Shown here: in pieces, positions 20,575-34,560 of the stretch | How the letters are laid out: the number at the start of each line of letters is the position of its first letter | Numbering within the stretch: position 1 is the first letter of the stretch | Source: Nannobrachium achirus | Lineage: Eukaryota > Chordata > Actinopteri > Myctophiformes > Myctophidae | Assembly (NCBI GenBank): GCA_963921795.1 | Contig: OY997659.1 | Span: 27,444,085 to 27,508,084 of the forward strand | Direction of reading: 5' to 3' | DNA: 64,000 nucleotides | The notes under the pieces: model-generated | Told to the model about the DNA's origin: nothing | Seen by the model: only the letters and a program-made list of their open reading frames with translations | Database searches by the model: none | Position numbers and translations under genes: made by a program

Positions 20575-20745
20575 TTCAAAAGTAGTGAAGTCGTCCTTTA
20601 AGGACATTACTTGAGTAAATGTACTTAGTAGGGCATTCACCAAATATTAGAATATTCGAATAATCGAATATCAAAGTCACTATTTGACGTTGTTCACCGA
20701 AGTCGAATATTCGCTTATTTTATTTTTTATTGTTTTCTCTTAAAG
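20575..20745. repeat. ATTCGAATA repeat R2 (copy 1)
   Basis: Nearly identical, in the same orientation, to 26437-26605. Both contain AGTAGTGAAGTCGTCCTTTA, GGGCATTCACCAAATATT and ATCAAAGTCACTATTTGACG. Confidence 0.85.
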
Positions 20746-21495
20746 TGGTTATGTGTACACGCTACGTAGAGAAATACAATTTATTAATCAGTTCAGTCCT
20801 CACAGATGCGCAACAGTGTTGATTCTTCTGCTGTAGATTAGTTTGACAAGGTAAAATAACCCTTTTTGGAGCTGTGTGAAGCACAGGCTCCCTATACGTG
20901 GCCGTGTGGGTCTGTCTGTCTGTCTGTCTGTGTGTGTGTATGTAGCCTGAACTTCCTAAACTTCGGCACGCCACTAGTCCCACAGTTTTGCCACCACACA
21001 CTCGCGCCATATGTCAAATCGACCGGCTTACTCGGGAATCGTGGGCTATTACTTTTCTAAGAGAAAGGTTCTATAGTTTAATTGATATTAATTTATTAGT
21101 GAATTAATTTTCCCCATTGACTTATAATGGGAATTGCAAAAACTCACATTCAATTATTTGTCTCTCGCAAACCATAGGGGCTAGAGTTTCAAGACTTGGA
21201 GAGGAGGTTCATAATGATTTCAAGGATTAAATAAAAAATAATTGTGTCATTTGGCCGCATGGTGGCGCCATAACACCCCACTTTACGTTTTGGCCTGTAA
21301 CTCTTGAACCGTAGGTCGGAAAATTAAAAATATTTTTTCCCTGGATTCCTTGGGTCATGACGCATCTCCCCATATAGGCCACGCCCATTTGCGCCATGAT
21401 AGATTTTCCGCCATCTTGAATTTTCTCCAAAACACACTTTTTGCTCCTTTTCCTACATATTTTCTTCAAATGTCACAAAAATCGGTACACATGAT

Positions 21496-21497
<2 letters not shown>

Positions 21498-21557
<60 letters not shown>
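21498..21557. repeat. (CA)n microsatellite
   Basis: About 60 bases of CA. Confidence 0.97.
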
Positions 21558-22029
21558 CTCCACTTCACACGGGTGTGATTTTTTATGCTATTATCTGCCG
21601 ATAATATTGGGAGGCCGATAATATCGGACATCCCTAATTTTGAGATGTCTTGCAGTCTCTGGACCCATTAGGACAGTATACATGTACAGTATGTGACGCT
21701 AAGGGAGAGTAATGGCATGGAAGACAATCGAACTACAACCACTAGACTATCATGTCTTTAGTGGAGCTCCCTCATTACCAGCGTTATGAAGACACAGTCA
21801 GTATGGGATGGCAACGAGAGAGAGAAGAGTTGGGGCCGAGGCTGGGGCTGATTAGAGCTGTCCAGCATTTGATTCAACGCGCAAGCACCCCACTGGAGTA
21901 ATAGCCCTGCCATATCAGAGGCCGCTGTAACCCACACACACAACAAGAGCCCGGCCATTAATGAAGCGCATGAGTCATCAAGATTGATCGCTGCCAGGTT
22001 ACAGCTGGTGCAGTGTGCATGATGGCTAA

Positions 22030-22069
22030 ACGTTTTTTTTTTTTTTTTTTTTTTCTTCTTTTTTTTTTC
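22030..22069. repeat. poly-T tract
   Basis: T-rich run with one CTTC interruption. Confidence 0.9.
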
Positions 22070-22369
22070 ATTCCAAGGATCCCCAGTTTGATATAGGCAA
22101 CAGATCCCCATTTGATGCAATTTGTGAATCTCTTGGACCCCAATTCACACAGCAAAACCCTCAGTGTTCATTTAACCCTGAGATTTACAGACCCATAAGG
22201 GTCCAGAGACTCCCGACATTGAGAACCAGTGGTACAACATAGCAGACGTCAACTCACAGTCACATTATGCCTTAGTTTCACATGGCCAGCCAATCTCGCT
22301 GGCCTTGTGACCTTCCATCCGGAGGTCATGCGGAGTAGACTAGTGTTCTCAACCTTTACAAGCCGTGAT

Positions 22370-22516
22370 CCCCCAAAATAATCACATTTCAACTAGGGTA
22401 TCCCCCAAAATAATCATATTTCAACTAGGGTATCCCCCAAAATAATCATATTTCAACTAGGGTATCCCCCAAATAATCACATTTTAACTAGGGTATCCCC
22501 CAAAATAATCATATTT
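22370..22516. repeat. 32-bp minisatellite, about 4.6 units
   Basis: Unit CCCCCAAAATAATCATATTT plus CAACTAGGGTAT in direct head-to-tail copies at 22370, 22402, 22434, 22466 and 22497, with no unique spacers. Upstream GTTCTCAACCTTTACAAG resembles a hAT end. Confidence 0.95.
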
Positions 22517-22544
22517 GTTAGCTTGTAGATCCGCTATTTTCAAA
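22517..22544. repeat. palindromic repeat family P1, half copy
   Basis: Right arm only: TTAGCTTGTAGATCCGCTAT followed by TTTCAAA. Confidence 0.55.
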
Positions 22545-22861
22545 TGGCCAAAATGTATACACTGTAAGAGCTCAAGTGGTTAATGTATGTTTTGAAATTA
22601 TGACCACAAATAATCTACAAAGTAACTAGTAACTTAAGATTTTAAATAATTGTAGTGAAGTAAAAGTACTGAACATCTGAAATACTCCAGAGAGAGAGTA
22701 AATTAAAAGTACCTCAAAAAGTACCTCAAAAACTTCACCACTTTTCAACCTATCTTCATATAATTGGTCCTCACTAATGATCATGATAAAATAGACTCTG
22801 TCTGTGTCTCATAGGAGGGCTGTGGGCAGTTCAGAAATGTGTCTGCCAGTGGCATCATTGA

Positions 22862-23065
22862 TGGGAGCGTGTCGCTATTTCGACGTGCCATTTGTTCGAC
22901 GGCCCGCAATTTCGACGCGCCGATAGTTCGACTTAGGGATCGCGAGATTTCGGCGCCGCTGTTTCGACGGCACCCTTTTTCGAAAAAAAGGACGCCAATG
23001 TTTCGACACGACAACTGTCCTACACGACAACAGTTCGACAAGACGGCACGGTATTTCGACAATGA
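22862..23065. repeat. TTCGAC word array, left arm
   Basis: Eight TTCGAC words over about 200 bases, separated by CpG-rich 10-40 base spacers; the inverted counterpart at 26025-26205 has eight GTCGAA words in matching order. Confidence 0.85.
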
Positions 23066-23211
23066 AAAAACAAGTCTCTCAGCGACACGCTCCCCCCGAC
23101 AGACTCATGGTGCCAACGCTCCTCCTAACCCAGCCTTCCCCTCCCCCGACCCTTCTATCGTTTCTAGGCTATTTGTTGTTCTGCCTATCTACATAGGCCT
23201 ACTGTGTTTTA

Positions 23212-23556
<345 letters not shown>

Positions 23557-23930
23557 ACGGCGGACTGGTTACTGTCTTTCTCACAATGGCCCAAATGTAA
23601 ACTTTTGTTCTGCTGTCATAAGCCCGTGTTTGCCAATAAAGCTCCTTTGAAGCCTATATGTTGCGAAGTGACCTGTATTCGTGACATGCATGAACTGTAG
23701 GCAGGGGTGTTGTGGCAACTTGTGGGGGGAGTGGGTCTCCAGAAGCCCTGTGCACGGATTTATTAGCTGGAGCGGTCGCATGCATGCGCTCGCGCACGTG
23801 AGTGATCGCCGATTAGGCCTATAATAACCTCTTTAATATGCTCCAGACTGACCCGACAGAACTTATCACACCTACTAGATCAGTAGTGTTTTTGCGAGGT
23901 GCTAAAACAGCAAAGGGTGTTCGCGCATCT

Positions 23931-23931
<1 letters not shown>

Positions 23932-23998
<67 letters not shown>

Positions 23999-24056
23999 CC
24001 CTCCTCGCCTTCTCTCTCTCCTCCATGCTCTCCTCTCCCTCTCTCTGTGTGCATCT
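23932..24056. repeat. (TCTG)n and C/T-rich tract
   Basis: TCTG repeats to about 23982 followed by CTCTCC-rich DNA. Confidence 0.95.
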
Positions 24057-24380
24057 TAATATTATAACTCTACGGTGTGCATGCTTAAAAGAACAGATCT
24101 GCAAGTTAACATCCTGTAGGCTACTATCCGACGGTGTTGATATTATTTTTGCCTTGTACTGCCTTGTTTAAAAAAAAACCTCCATGCTCTGCAGCTTTCT
24201 ATTGGACACAGACATGTTCATATGCATAGGCCTACAGCTAGGGAGGAGAGTATATTTTACGTTTATATGCACCCATATTACTGTCATGTCTTTATAATAT
24301 GTTGCTTTTAACAAGTAAGATAAGTGATTGGCGGAGCCTGTTGCGCACTGACTGTAGTCATTCATTAGGCTACTCTTAAA

Positions 24381-25786
24381 CAGGGCCGTGCAGTCCATAC
24401 AGGCAAACCCCACACAGGCTGGGGGCCTCATGAGATTTTGATTTTTTTTAACCAATATGGGCATGGGCCCCAGTTGAGCTGTTGAACAGAGAACAGTTGA
24501 AGTGAGGGTTAACATGAAACAATTGCTTTGGACATATTAGCTCATTAGAATATGTAAAGAGATTGGCTCTCAAAGGTGCAGGCCAGATAACAATGGCCCT
24601 AATTTACCCAAGCAGTTCCTTCATGTGTGTTCTGTGATGTCACATACATCTTTAAGAGGCCCTAACAAACCCTGTGAAAATGTTATCTCATCCTGGGGGG
24701 CCCACTTCAAACTGTCCAGGGCCCCCAAAAATATCAATTTGGGGGCCCTCAAAACTTTTTTAAATGTAAATATTTACACAGACTTTAGAAGAAATGTATC
24801 CATTCCGGATGCAGGGAATGGGGGCCCCCCAGGATGAGATTAATTAAAGTAGCTATGGACTTGAAATATATATGAGGGTTACCAAATTGAGGTACATATA
24901 TTGATATATATATATATATATATTCAATCTCATTTGGGGCCCCCCTGACAGTTTGAAGTGGGCCCATGATGATATCAACATAATGAACGGTAAGCGACTT
25001 AACATAAATGTTATGTTTAACTTAATACTTTAAACAGGTTTACTGGGGCTTCTTAAAGATGGCATGCTAGTTTGTTTTACTGGCAATAATTGAAGTAGCT
25101 ATGAATTGAAATATAATTAACAGGCTGCCTGTGGACACACATCCATTTACATGTATTTAGTGTGAGACAAAGGTTGAGAACCACTGCAAAACATGCACTT
25201 AAAGTTATTCTTGTTCTTATTATCATTAAGGTAGTTATTTGTAGGTAATAACTCTGATATTCCAATTATATAATCTTGTAACTCTAAAAAAAATTATGTG
25301 AGAGTGAAGCACAATTGCTTTGGATATATTAGCTCATTAGAATTTGAAAAGAGCTTGGCTCGCAAAGGTGAGACCAGATAACAATGGCCCTGATTACACA
25401 AGCAGTTCCTTCATGAATGTTCTGTGATGTCATGTACACTAATTTAAAGGATGCAGGGAATGGATCCATTTCTTCTAAAGTCTGTGTAAATATTTATATT
25501 TAAAAGGTTTTGATGCCCCCTAAATTGATATACATATGTGTATCAATTTCCTTTAGTTTTGGGGGCCCTGGACAGTTACTTTAAAGTGGCGCCCCCCAGG
25601 ATGAGATCATTTTTTTACAGGGTTTACTGGGGCTTCTTAAAGATGGCACGCAGTGTTTGTTTTACTGGCAATGATTAACATGGACTTAAAATATATATGC
25701 AATTTTGATGGTTACCAAATTGGGCCAGGGGCCTCAAACCGGGGTTTGCCTTGCCTGGGTCCCCCTAGGCCCTAAGCACGGCCCTG
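24381..25786. mobile_element. hAT-like element with CAGGGCCGTGC ends
   Basis: A 1406-bp element with perfect 11-bp terminal inverted repeats, CAGGGCCGTGC and its complement. No convincing 8-bp target duplication. The interior is internally duplicated: a block at about 24520-24660 recurs in direct orientation at 25300-25440 (shared TTAGCTCATTAGAAT and AACAATGGCCCT words). A GGGGGCCC-rich block near 24690-24840 recurs in inverted or partial form at about 24930-24965 and 25445-25605. No transposase. Confidence 0.75.
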
Positions 25787-25838
25787 CTTTTCCCGTCCGT
25801 CCGTAAAGATTACTTTATCCCACGTCCTCAGGTAATGT

Positions 25839-25847
25839 TAATCCAGA

Positions 25848-25904
<57 letters not shown>

Positions 25905-25936
25905 GGAGAGAGAGAGGGAGAGGGAGAGAGACGAGA
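25839..25936. repeat. (AG)n microsatellite
   Basis: AG repeat with GGAGAG interruptions in the right half. Confidence 0.95.
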
Positions 25937-26024
25937 AAGAGAACAAAAAAGTCGGGGAGGTAAGGCTGGGTTGGCATTGTGAGTCTGTCTGTGCGTGTGT
26001 GAGAGAGACTTGTTTTTTTCATTG

Positions 26025-26205
26025 TCGAAATACCGTGCTGCCTTGTCGAAATACCGTGCCGTCTTGTCGAAACACGGGTGTCCTTTTTTTCGAAAAAGGG
26101 TGCCGTCGAAACAGCGGCGCCGGAATCTCACGATCCCATAGTCGAACTATCGCCGCGTCGAAGTTGCGGGCCGTCGAACAATTGACACGTCGAAAAAGCG
26201 AGATT
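26025..26205. repeat. GTCGAA word array, right arm
   Basis: Eight GTCGAA words; inverted counterpart of 22862-23065. Confidence 0.85.
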
Positions 26206-26436
26206 TCCCCTCATTGATGGGAATCCAAGCTAATAGGAATTGGCTTTCTATTCCTGAAAAGTTACAATGTTAAAATGGAAGCCTTTGTTCTCGCGATAAT
26301 AAAAATCGAAATACTTTTTAACTTTTTTGTTTTAATAAAAAAATGATGATGTCATTGGCAGACAGTTTTCTGAACTCCTATGAGACACAGACCGAGCAGG
26401 AGAGAAATGTGATATTTTAACATGGACATTAGTGAG

Positions 26437-26605
26437 GACCAAGTAGTGAAGTCGTCCTTTAAGTACATGAGTAAATGTACTTAGTAGGGCATTCACCAAA
26501 TATTCGAATATTCGAATAATCGAATATCAAAGTCACTATTTGACGTTGTTCACCGAAGTCGAATATTCGCTTATTTAATTTTTTATTGTTTTCTCTTTAA
26601 AAAAT
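26437..26605. repeat. ATTCGAATA repeat R2 (copy 2)
   Basis: Direct copy of 20575-20745 with only a few differences. Confidence 0.85.
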
Positions 26606-26817
26606 ATATAGTTTATAAACCTTGGCTAGATAGGAAGTCATAAGAATGAGTTGTCGATGCCCCTGGTGGATGAATTTGTTAACTAATACCAGGGGTTATC
26701 AAACCTTTTAAGGCTGTGACCCCCAAAATAAACATATTTGAACTGGGGACCCCCACCCTGACAAGCACTTAGAATTGTAGGTATTACATTTAATGTGACT
26801 CGGTTCCGCAGATAAAT

Positions 26818-26900
26818 ATTGTGAAAATAGCCGATCTACATGCTCACAACGCCTCGCAACGCGAGGCGTTGTGAGCAGGTAGATCGGCTATTTTCACAAT
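26818..26900. repeat. palindromic repeat family P1, best-preserved hairpin
   Basis: Left arm 26818-26857, loop AAC, right arm 26861-26900; 39 of 40 positions are complementary. Arm sequence begins ATTGTGAAAATAGCCGATCT and continues ACATGCTCACAACGCCTCGC. It lies inside a degraded repeat with TTATCAAACCTTTTAAGGC and GACCCCC words, reminiscent of hAT ends. Confidence 0.95.
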
Positions 26901-27210
26901 GTTCGCCTCTTGCTTACTTAATATTTGACAGTTTGGCCAGTCCTGTCGAATATTCAAATAGTTTGAGGTCGAATAATTTGAATACTAAAAATCACTATTC
27001 GTGAGTACTTCGTTACTAGCCGTTAAATGTAGCGTTGGTGTTGTCCTGATTCAGCTGTCTCTCCTCCGGGCCCAGACTGGAGGCCAGGCTGTCTGGGTTT
27101 TCTTCTCATGTTTGAACACCGTCTCACAGGATGCTACTGCTGTTTACATCTGTGAGCTCCAGACGTGCACTCTTCGCTACACTGACCTCTACATGTTTAC
27201 GCTGATAGAA

Positions 27211-27250
27211 AGGGGGGGGGGGGGGGGGGTAAATAAAGATGACAGCAGTG

Positions 27251-27329
<79 letters not shown>

Positions 27330-27346
27330 ACACACACACACACACA
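27211..27346. repeat. poly-G run and (CA)n microsatellite
   Basis: G run at about 27212-27229, then CA at 27255-27346 with one CTCA interruption. Confidence 0.97.
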
Positions 27347-27510
27347 AACACTCAAAGACTTCTGCTCTGTGTCTATCTATCTACATGCGCCTGGGCAAAG
27401 CTTTACTATCCTCCTCAGCTCATATTTTTGTGAACTTGTCAGCAGAATAAAAAATAAAAATCTTTGTGAGGTCAGGTGTAAAGCATTGGGTTCCACTGCC
27501 CCGCTCTGCT

Positions 27511-27532
27511 CCCCCCCCCCCCCCCCCCCCCC
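27511..27532. repeat. poly-C run
   Basis: About 22 uninterrupted C. Confidence 0.9.
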
Positions 27533-27599
27533 GCCATCCCCAGGACACATTTGGGTACGGTCCAATTCACCCACCGTGAACCAGCCCACTGCACACTAA

Positions 27600-29110
27600 A
27601 CTTCTCCTGGGGGTGAGGATGTAAGGGGTGGGTGGGCATGGGGGGGGGGGAGTTTGGGTGATGAACACAATTCCACAGAGGGAGAACAAAGGGAGTCATG
27701 CCTGGTTAGCTATTAGAAACATGGCTATGGCGAACTGGAGGAATGGAGGACGGCGGGGTGAGGTCGAGGTGGGGCGTCACTCACCGCCAGTGACATTACA
27801 TGGTTTTTACGATTTGATTTGGCATGCTCACGATTCTTCAGGTATTCTCTAGTTGTATTATACGTTTATAACATTAACCGCCGTGCAGTGTATACCTCAC
27901 GGTTGGAATTCCCTGGCTGTGACATTTCAAAAAGGTCAGAATACTGTAAACCAAGAGAGGTCATAGTAACTCTCATGTGTACAGACAATGTTAAAATAGG
28001 CACTTTTTAAAACCTATTGCACTCCACTGTATACAGCCTGCTTGTGGTGCCAATATAGCAATGCAAAAATGAAAAAAACTCGAGACTATCAACAGAGCTC
28101 AGACATCCATTTCCTCAAGTGCGCAAATAAAGAATTGCTTCTCTTTCTTCAAATGATGATGCCAGAATATTGAATATAATGCAATCTATTTCAAGCAGGT
28201 CACCTCCATGAACCGTAGCGCCTGTATGATTTGCAAGTGATCCCTGGTCAAGAAAGAGGCACAAAAAACATTACACAACATTACATATCAATGGATAAAA
28301 CGGTATCATTAACTCACCTATCACCACCACCACCACCACACACAGACACACACAAACAAACAATAACAACAACAAAAAAACAAACTCAAGATCAAATGTA
28401 CCATATGAATGGACAAGGCAAACCCATGCAAGACTCTGCTAGACTCTGCTGAGAGAATGGATTTGGAAAGTTTAAGTGTACTGTATTATCTAAATAAAAA
28501 ATAAACTGGCTGTCTTGGTGGAGGAGACAGCAGAATGAAGTACCCCATAACCACTTAATTCAGTAGGGACTCATTTCTTTCCCCAGAACACGAGGAGCCT
28601 GCTGCCCAAACTAGAAGAGATCAATAGACCACTAGATTGAAGGCTGCTGTGATCACATAGCATTAGTTCTGGTAAGAGATGATAGTCAAGCTTGCCTGAC
28701 AGCCTCAGCTGATCTCTGCCAAGCGAAGCCCTCCCCTGTCCCCTATCAGCTGATGCTCAACTGTCATTAGCCATTCACGTTATGGAGCGCTCTTTATAAA
28801 CGCTACATCTAGCCTGTTCCTGCCACAGCATACGCATGCCTCCACCCCAGCTCCTCTTCTTCATGCTCGTCTGATCTTACAAATGTCTGATGCCATTTTT
28901 TTTTAAATCTGCTTGCTTTCTGCTCTCCCTGCCTGTGGCATTGATTCCATGTACATGGAAGGGCAGGGAGATACCACAACAGAGCCAACTGCCAAGTCCC
29001 CCAACACAATACTTAATCACATAAACCCCATACAGAGTCTAGTGGAGTCCCTCAGGGCTCTATACTATTGACTTTTCTGTTCTATACTAGTGACTTTTCT
29101 GTCACTCGTA
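27600..29110. other. intron sequence without recognised features
   Basis: A G-rich patch at about 27600-27655 and a short CACCAC stretch at 28323-28340. No exon, hairpin or terminal repeats identified. Confidence 0.4.
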
Positions 29111-29114
29111 GATT

Positions 29115-29181
29115 CGCTGAAAATAGCCGATCGACAAGCGCACAAAGCGTTGTGAGCTTGTTGAACTGCTATTTTCCGCAA
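29115..29181. repeat. palindromic repeat family P1, copy
   Basis: GAAAATAGCCGATCGACAAGC at left, TTGTGAGCTTGTTGAACTGC at right. Confidence 0.75.
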
Positions 29182-29689
29182 AAGGTTTGCGGTGGCGCAA
29201 ACGTGACGCAAAACTCGGCCAATCTGTAAAGCGATGGGTCTGGTTGGCCAATCACACAGAGATTGGGTGAGTCCTCCACAGACTGTACAGATATCGGTTT
29301 ATTGCATGCTGAGGACTCTGCTTTACTGCTTGAATGATATCCGCCAGGTTGTGGTCATTCTTAGCAAAGAGTTAGATAATGTAAAGGACTGCAGTGCTCA
29401 TAGACAACAAGCTCTCATTGCTCCTGGGAACAAAACAGTGGCACTCAGTCACTCAGTTTCAAAACTGTTTGGCACTGAGCATATATGCTGAAAAATGATG
29501 AATGTCACATTCAATTGAAATAGAGTACCGAAGTCCTGGCGTCACTCGTTCATCCCCTGGGTCGGGGAAGGTTTTTCTCTATGGAGAATAACAATAGCAT
29601 TGTGGTCCAAAAATAAACAAACTGTCCCTGCGATATGAGTCAAACCACCAGGATCATTTGTTTATGGAACACAGTTCTTATTTAACAAT

Positions 29690-29925
29690 ATGAAAAAAGT
29701 TGGCTATTCAGAATTCTGACAGCGATTCGCGGGTTCGATTTCTGAGCCTAATGACCTCGCCGTGGGTCACTACCTGTGTCTCTCTCTCCCCGTTTCCTGT
29801 CAATTGCTGTACTGTACTTACTATACAAATAAAGGCAGAATACCCCCCCCCAAAAAAAAAAAATAAAAAAAAAAAAATAAAAAAAATAAAAGAAAGAAAG
29901 AAAGAAAGGAAAGAAAGAAAAAAGT
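29690..29925 (+). repeat. tRNA-derived SINE remnant with A-rich tail
   Basis: A B-box-like GGGTTCGATTTCT at 29729-29741, then TGACCTCGCCGTGGGTCACT and a tail CAAATAAAGGCAGAATAC before an A/AAAT/AAAG tract. The A box is not clear, so the 5' end is probably truncated or diverged. Confidence 0.55.
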
Positions 29926-30019
29926 CTATCCAAGACCAAGAGTAGCTGTAAACTCAAGTCCCGGTTGCAGAACGAAGCTGTTTGAAATTACCCCCCACCC
30001 CTCCCAAAAAATAAAAAAA

Positions 30020-30740
30020 CTCCTTGTTACAACACTGATACAGTACCACTTTGATTATGGCTGTTCTGCATGGTACAGTGACTTGACAACGAAACTAGCA
30101 TAAGGAACAAGATAAAGCTTATGCAGAATAATAACAACATCAATCTACTAATTTACCTCCCAGAACTCATGTTCTGAGGTGGGCCTGTTGCCAATACATG
30201 ACAGGGTGGAAAAGGTGAACCTCAAGCACATGTTATAACATCTTCCGTAGTCAGTAATGCTGCACCTGACTACTTGGGCTCCCAGCAGAGGTCATCAATA
30301 TGTCCATACACAGACAAATGTGTCCATGGCAAAGTCTTGGCCTTGACTGTGGTAAAACATATCATTACATATCATTATAGTGTTCCTATTTTTATCATAA
30401 TACCAAATTACTGAATGTCAGGTCTCCAGGTGTTCTTCAGAATACGTACAGTGTGACACTATGGCACATTGTGAGTCCACTAGTGCTAGTCGTTCTCAAG
30501 GTGATGACCCCTGGCTCCCCCAGCTATGGTTCACATCATCATGGTCACAACAACACTAGGCCTAGTGTGCGTTCATGCAAGGTGCCACAAGTGAACGGCG
30601 TAGCTGGAGCTCTTTTTGTTATACAGGGACCTTACTGTGGAACAGCCTTCCAGTTAGCATCAAATTGTCGTGTCCCAGAGGAGTTTTTAGAGGTCAGCTC
30701 TGGGCTCAACTGTGGGGTAAGATAACCAGTATGACAGGCA
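30020..30740 (+). pseudogene. degraded LINE ORF2 C-terminal fragment
   Basis: Frame-shifted scraps encode LLVTTLIQYHFDYGCSAWYS near 30020-30090 and, near 30600-30660, FCYTGTLLWNSLPVSIKL. Both resemble the region after the reverse transcriptase in fish non-LTR elements, where LxxxLxxxHxDYACxxWY and LWNSLPxxIK are typical. At least two frame changes. Clade not determined. TTTATATAGCGCCTTTCAAA at about 30987-31006 is a common repeat tail and may belong to it. Confidence 0.6.
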
Positions 30741-30824
30741 GCTCCTGTGCACATGTGGTTTTTCATTAATGCAATTTCAGAATGCATTGAGAGCATATTT
30801 ATTGGGATAAAAAGGAAGATACAA

Positions 30825-30829
<5 letters not shown>

Positions 30830-30873
<44 letters not shown>
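30830..30873. repeat. (AT)n microsatellite
   Basis: About 44 bases of TA alternation. Confidence 0.97.
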
Positions 30874-30875
<2 letters not shown>

Positions 30876-31591
30876 TACATAGTATATGAAGGTTGTTTGG
30901 AGTAATATTGTTTATGGCTATGGTTACAGTAATAATGGTAACTGTCTGTCCAGTTTTTCTTAATAATCATAATAATAACTTGAATTTATATAGCGCCTTT
31001 CAAAAACCCAAGGACGCTTAACATTAACAAAAATAAACAAACTATTTGCCAAAAGACTGAGAGAGTGAACAAAGAGAGTGAACAATTGTCTCTTCAGTGT
31101 GGACTTCAGGGACCATTTTGGAAAGAACATGTACATGTTATCCTGTTGTCTTATTTATCAGAAAATAAAATTAATCAATCAAATCAATCAATCAATCATG
31201 ACTAAATACTATAACAGACTCATCCTGGTGCTGTCAGTGAAACAGAAACATTGTCTGACCTTGCTCTGAAGTCTGTATTATGGTGGAGTTACGGAGAGAA
31301 TGCACCTTACAATCACAGCACGTCAAAATGCCATAATGCACGTGCGGGCACGCTTGCATGGGGCTCCATACTGTACATGTGGTGTGTGGATACATGTGCA
31401 CGAGCGCATGTGCATGCACTGTAAAGGGAAGGGGCAGGAATGGCTGGTTCCTCATTGACATTCAGGTGGTGTGCGGCAGAGTGTCCACGGTGACTCCCCA
31501 CTGCAGCAGTGAGCTGACAAAGGAGCAGGAATCAGTTGGAGGCACGCGATAATACTGTCAATTCACTGTGTGCCTTAAACGCTCGCACACG

Positions 31592-31610
31592 TGCGTGTGC
31601 GTGTGTGTGT

Positions 31611-31653
<43 letters not shown>
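31592..31653. repeat. (GT)n microsatellite
   Basis: GT repeat with GC and TATG interruptions. Confidence 0.95.
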
Positions 31654-31655
<2 letters not shown>

Positions 31656-31659
31656 TTTT

Positions 31660-33000
31660 GTGTACGTGCAAGAGGTAGCACACAGGTTTATTTCTTTAAA
31701 CAAGGTTGTGCTCTGAATTAGGGCAGACAGCTTTACTCCCATCACCTCGAGATTAATGACTGCAATACAAATAGGTCTGGTCTAAACACAGACAAACAGT
31801 AGAAAGCCTAATAGTGTAAATACTATGTCCTACGACCTGACCAAAAGTAAGTGAAATTTTAAATACGTTTTAGTTTCAAATCAGTTATTTTGGCAAGTGA
31901 CTGTCGTATGACGAAATATAAAGGCTATAAGCAATATATTAGGCTTAAAGGACCATGGTGTTTTAGCATGTTTAATTTATTGTTTATTGTCTATAACAAA
32001 AAAATATTAAATTGTGGTGGTTTGCTTCAAGGAAGCCAATGTTTGCCATTTATTTTTTGCTTGTGATACTTAGATAATGCTATATACAAATCATAATTGT
32101 GTGGATGCTTCTTTTTGGTCAATTTACATTATTGTTGTGTTTTAATACCAAAAAGTGCCCTGGAGAAATTATTAATGGTGCAGTTTTGTTTAGCCAACTT
32201 GACTCAATTATTCAGGTTCAAGTTCAATTTTGGACGAAATGTAAACAAATGTATACAACGTTTATGTATAATATTATGGCAGAAGCTTTTTAACCCAGAG
32301 AAAAAAGATAGTCCGACTGTCTGTATCAAGTGACAGGCCTACTGTAAATATTTCAGTTTCTTCCCCTATTTTGCCTTTTTCTAAACCGCAAGACCAGAGA
32401 TGAAAAACATCAACATAAAAGAAGATTGAGGAAACGTTATTTGGTTGCAACAGCTGTCACAATTCTGTCTCAGTAGGTCTGCCTCCAGGCTTGGAGAGGA
32501 CAACCATGACAAGAATGTCTCTAGGATTCGATTGGGAATGGAGTCTGAGCTAGAGCTAGCTAACCCTGATTCTCTTCTCTCTGTCTTCTGGTATTTCCCC
32601 CCCACGCTGTCTTACTTGTCCACCCTCCTTGGAAGCCAATCTGGACAGCTAAGGATGTATCGATTTTGCATAAAACATAATATGTGTCCTGTTGTGACAA
32701 TTGCGCTACTGAATAGCTAACCTTGCAGGGCTCTGTGCAAGGAACTCCCACTGTTTAGTCTGAGCGCCTAAAATCACCAAATTGATTTAGCGGTTATGGG
32801 GTTTGTGTCCTCCCAGTGGAAGATACTAAAGGATTCACCAAAATGCACAGACAGGCCAACAGTGATCAATGCTAAGGCATGATGTCATGTTAAACATACA
32901 GGGGTATGTTACTGTACATGAAGGACATCACAAGGTTCTTTCTTATAGACAGAGTGGAGTGGAGATTTCTAGGGAAGCTACAATTAAGAAGAGCCCCCCA
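31660..33000. other. intron sequence without recognised features
   Basis: A/T-rich; no exon or element recognised. Confidence 0.4.
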
Positions 33001-33004
33001 CCTC

Positions 33005-34560
<1,556 letters not shown>

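Larger units (their letters stand above)
20021..21635. mobile_element. composite hAT-like region (GGATGTYCGAT ends)
   Basis: The left end reads AGGATGTTCGATTAATTCGA and the right end, inverted, AGGGATGTCCGATATTATCG, a terminal motif common in fish hAT-like elements. The 1.6 kb between is a patchwork: an AG tract, an inverted R1 repeat, an ATTCGAATA repeat copy, a (TCTG)n tract, a CATGGTGGCGCCATAAC repeat and a CA tract. No clear target duplication, so treating it as one element is tentative. Confidence 0.45.

Noticed and set aside
22370-22516. Regular 32-bp repeats that might suggest a CRISPR array
   Set aside because: The units are head-to-tail with no unique spacers, and the DNA is vertebrate; it is a minisatellite within a degraded repeat.
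29700-29760. A functional tRNA gene suggested by a B-box-like GGGTTCGATT
   Set aside because: No acceptor stem, anticodon arm or paired 5' half could be found; the tail fits a SINE.
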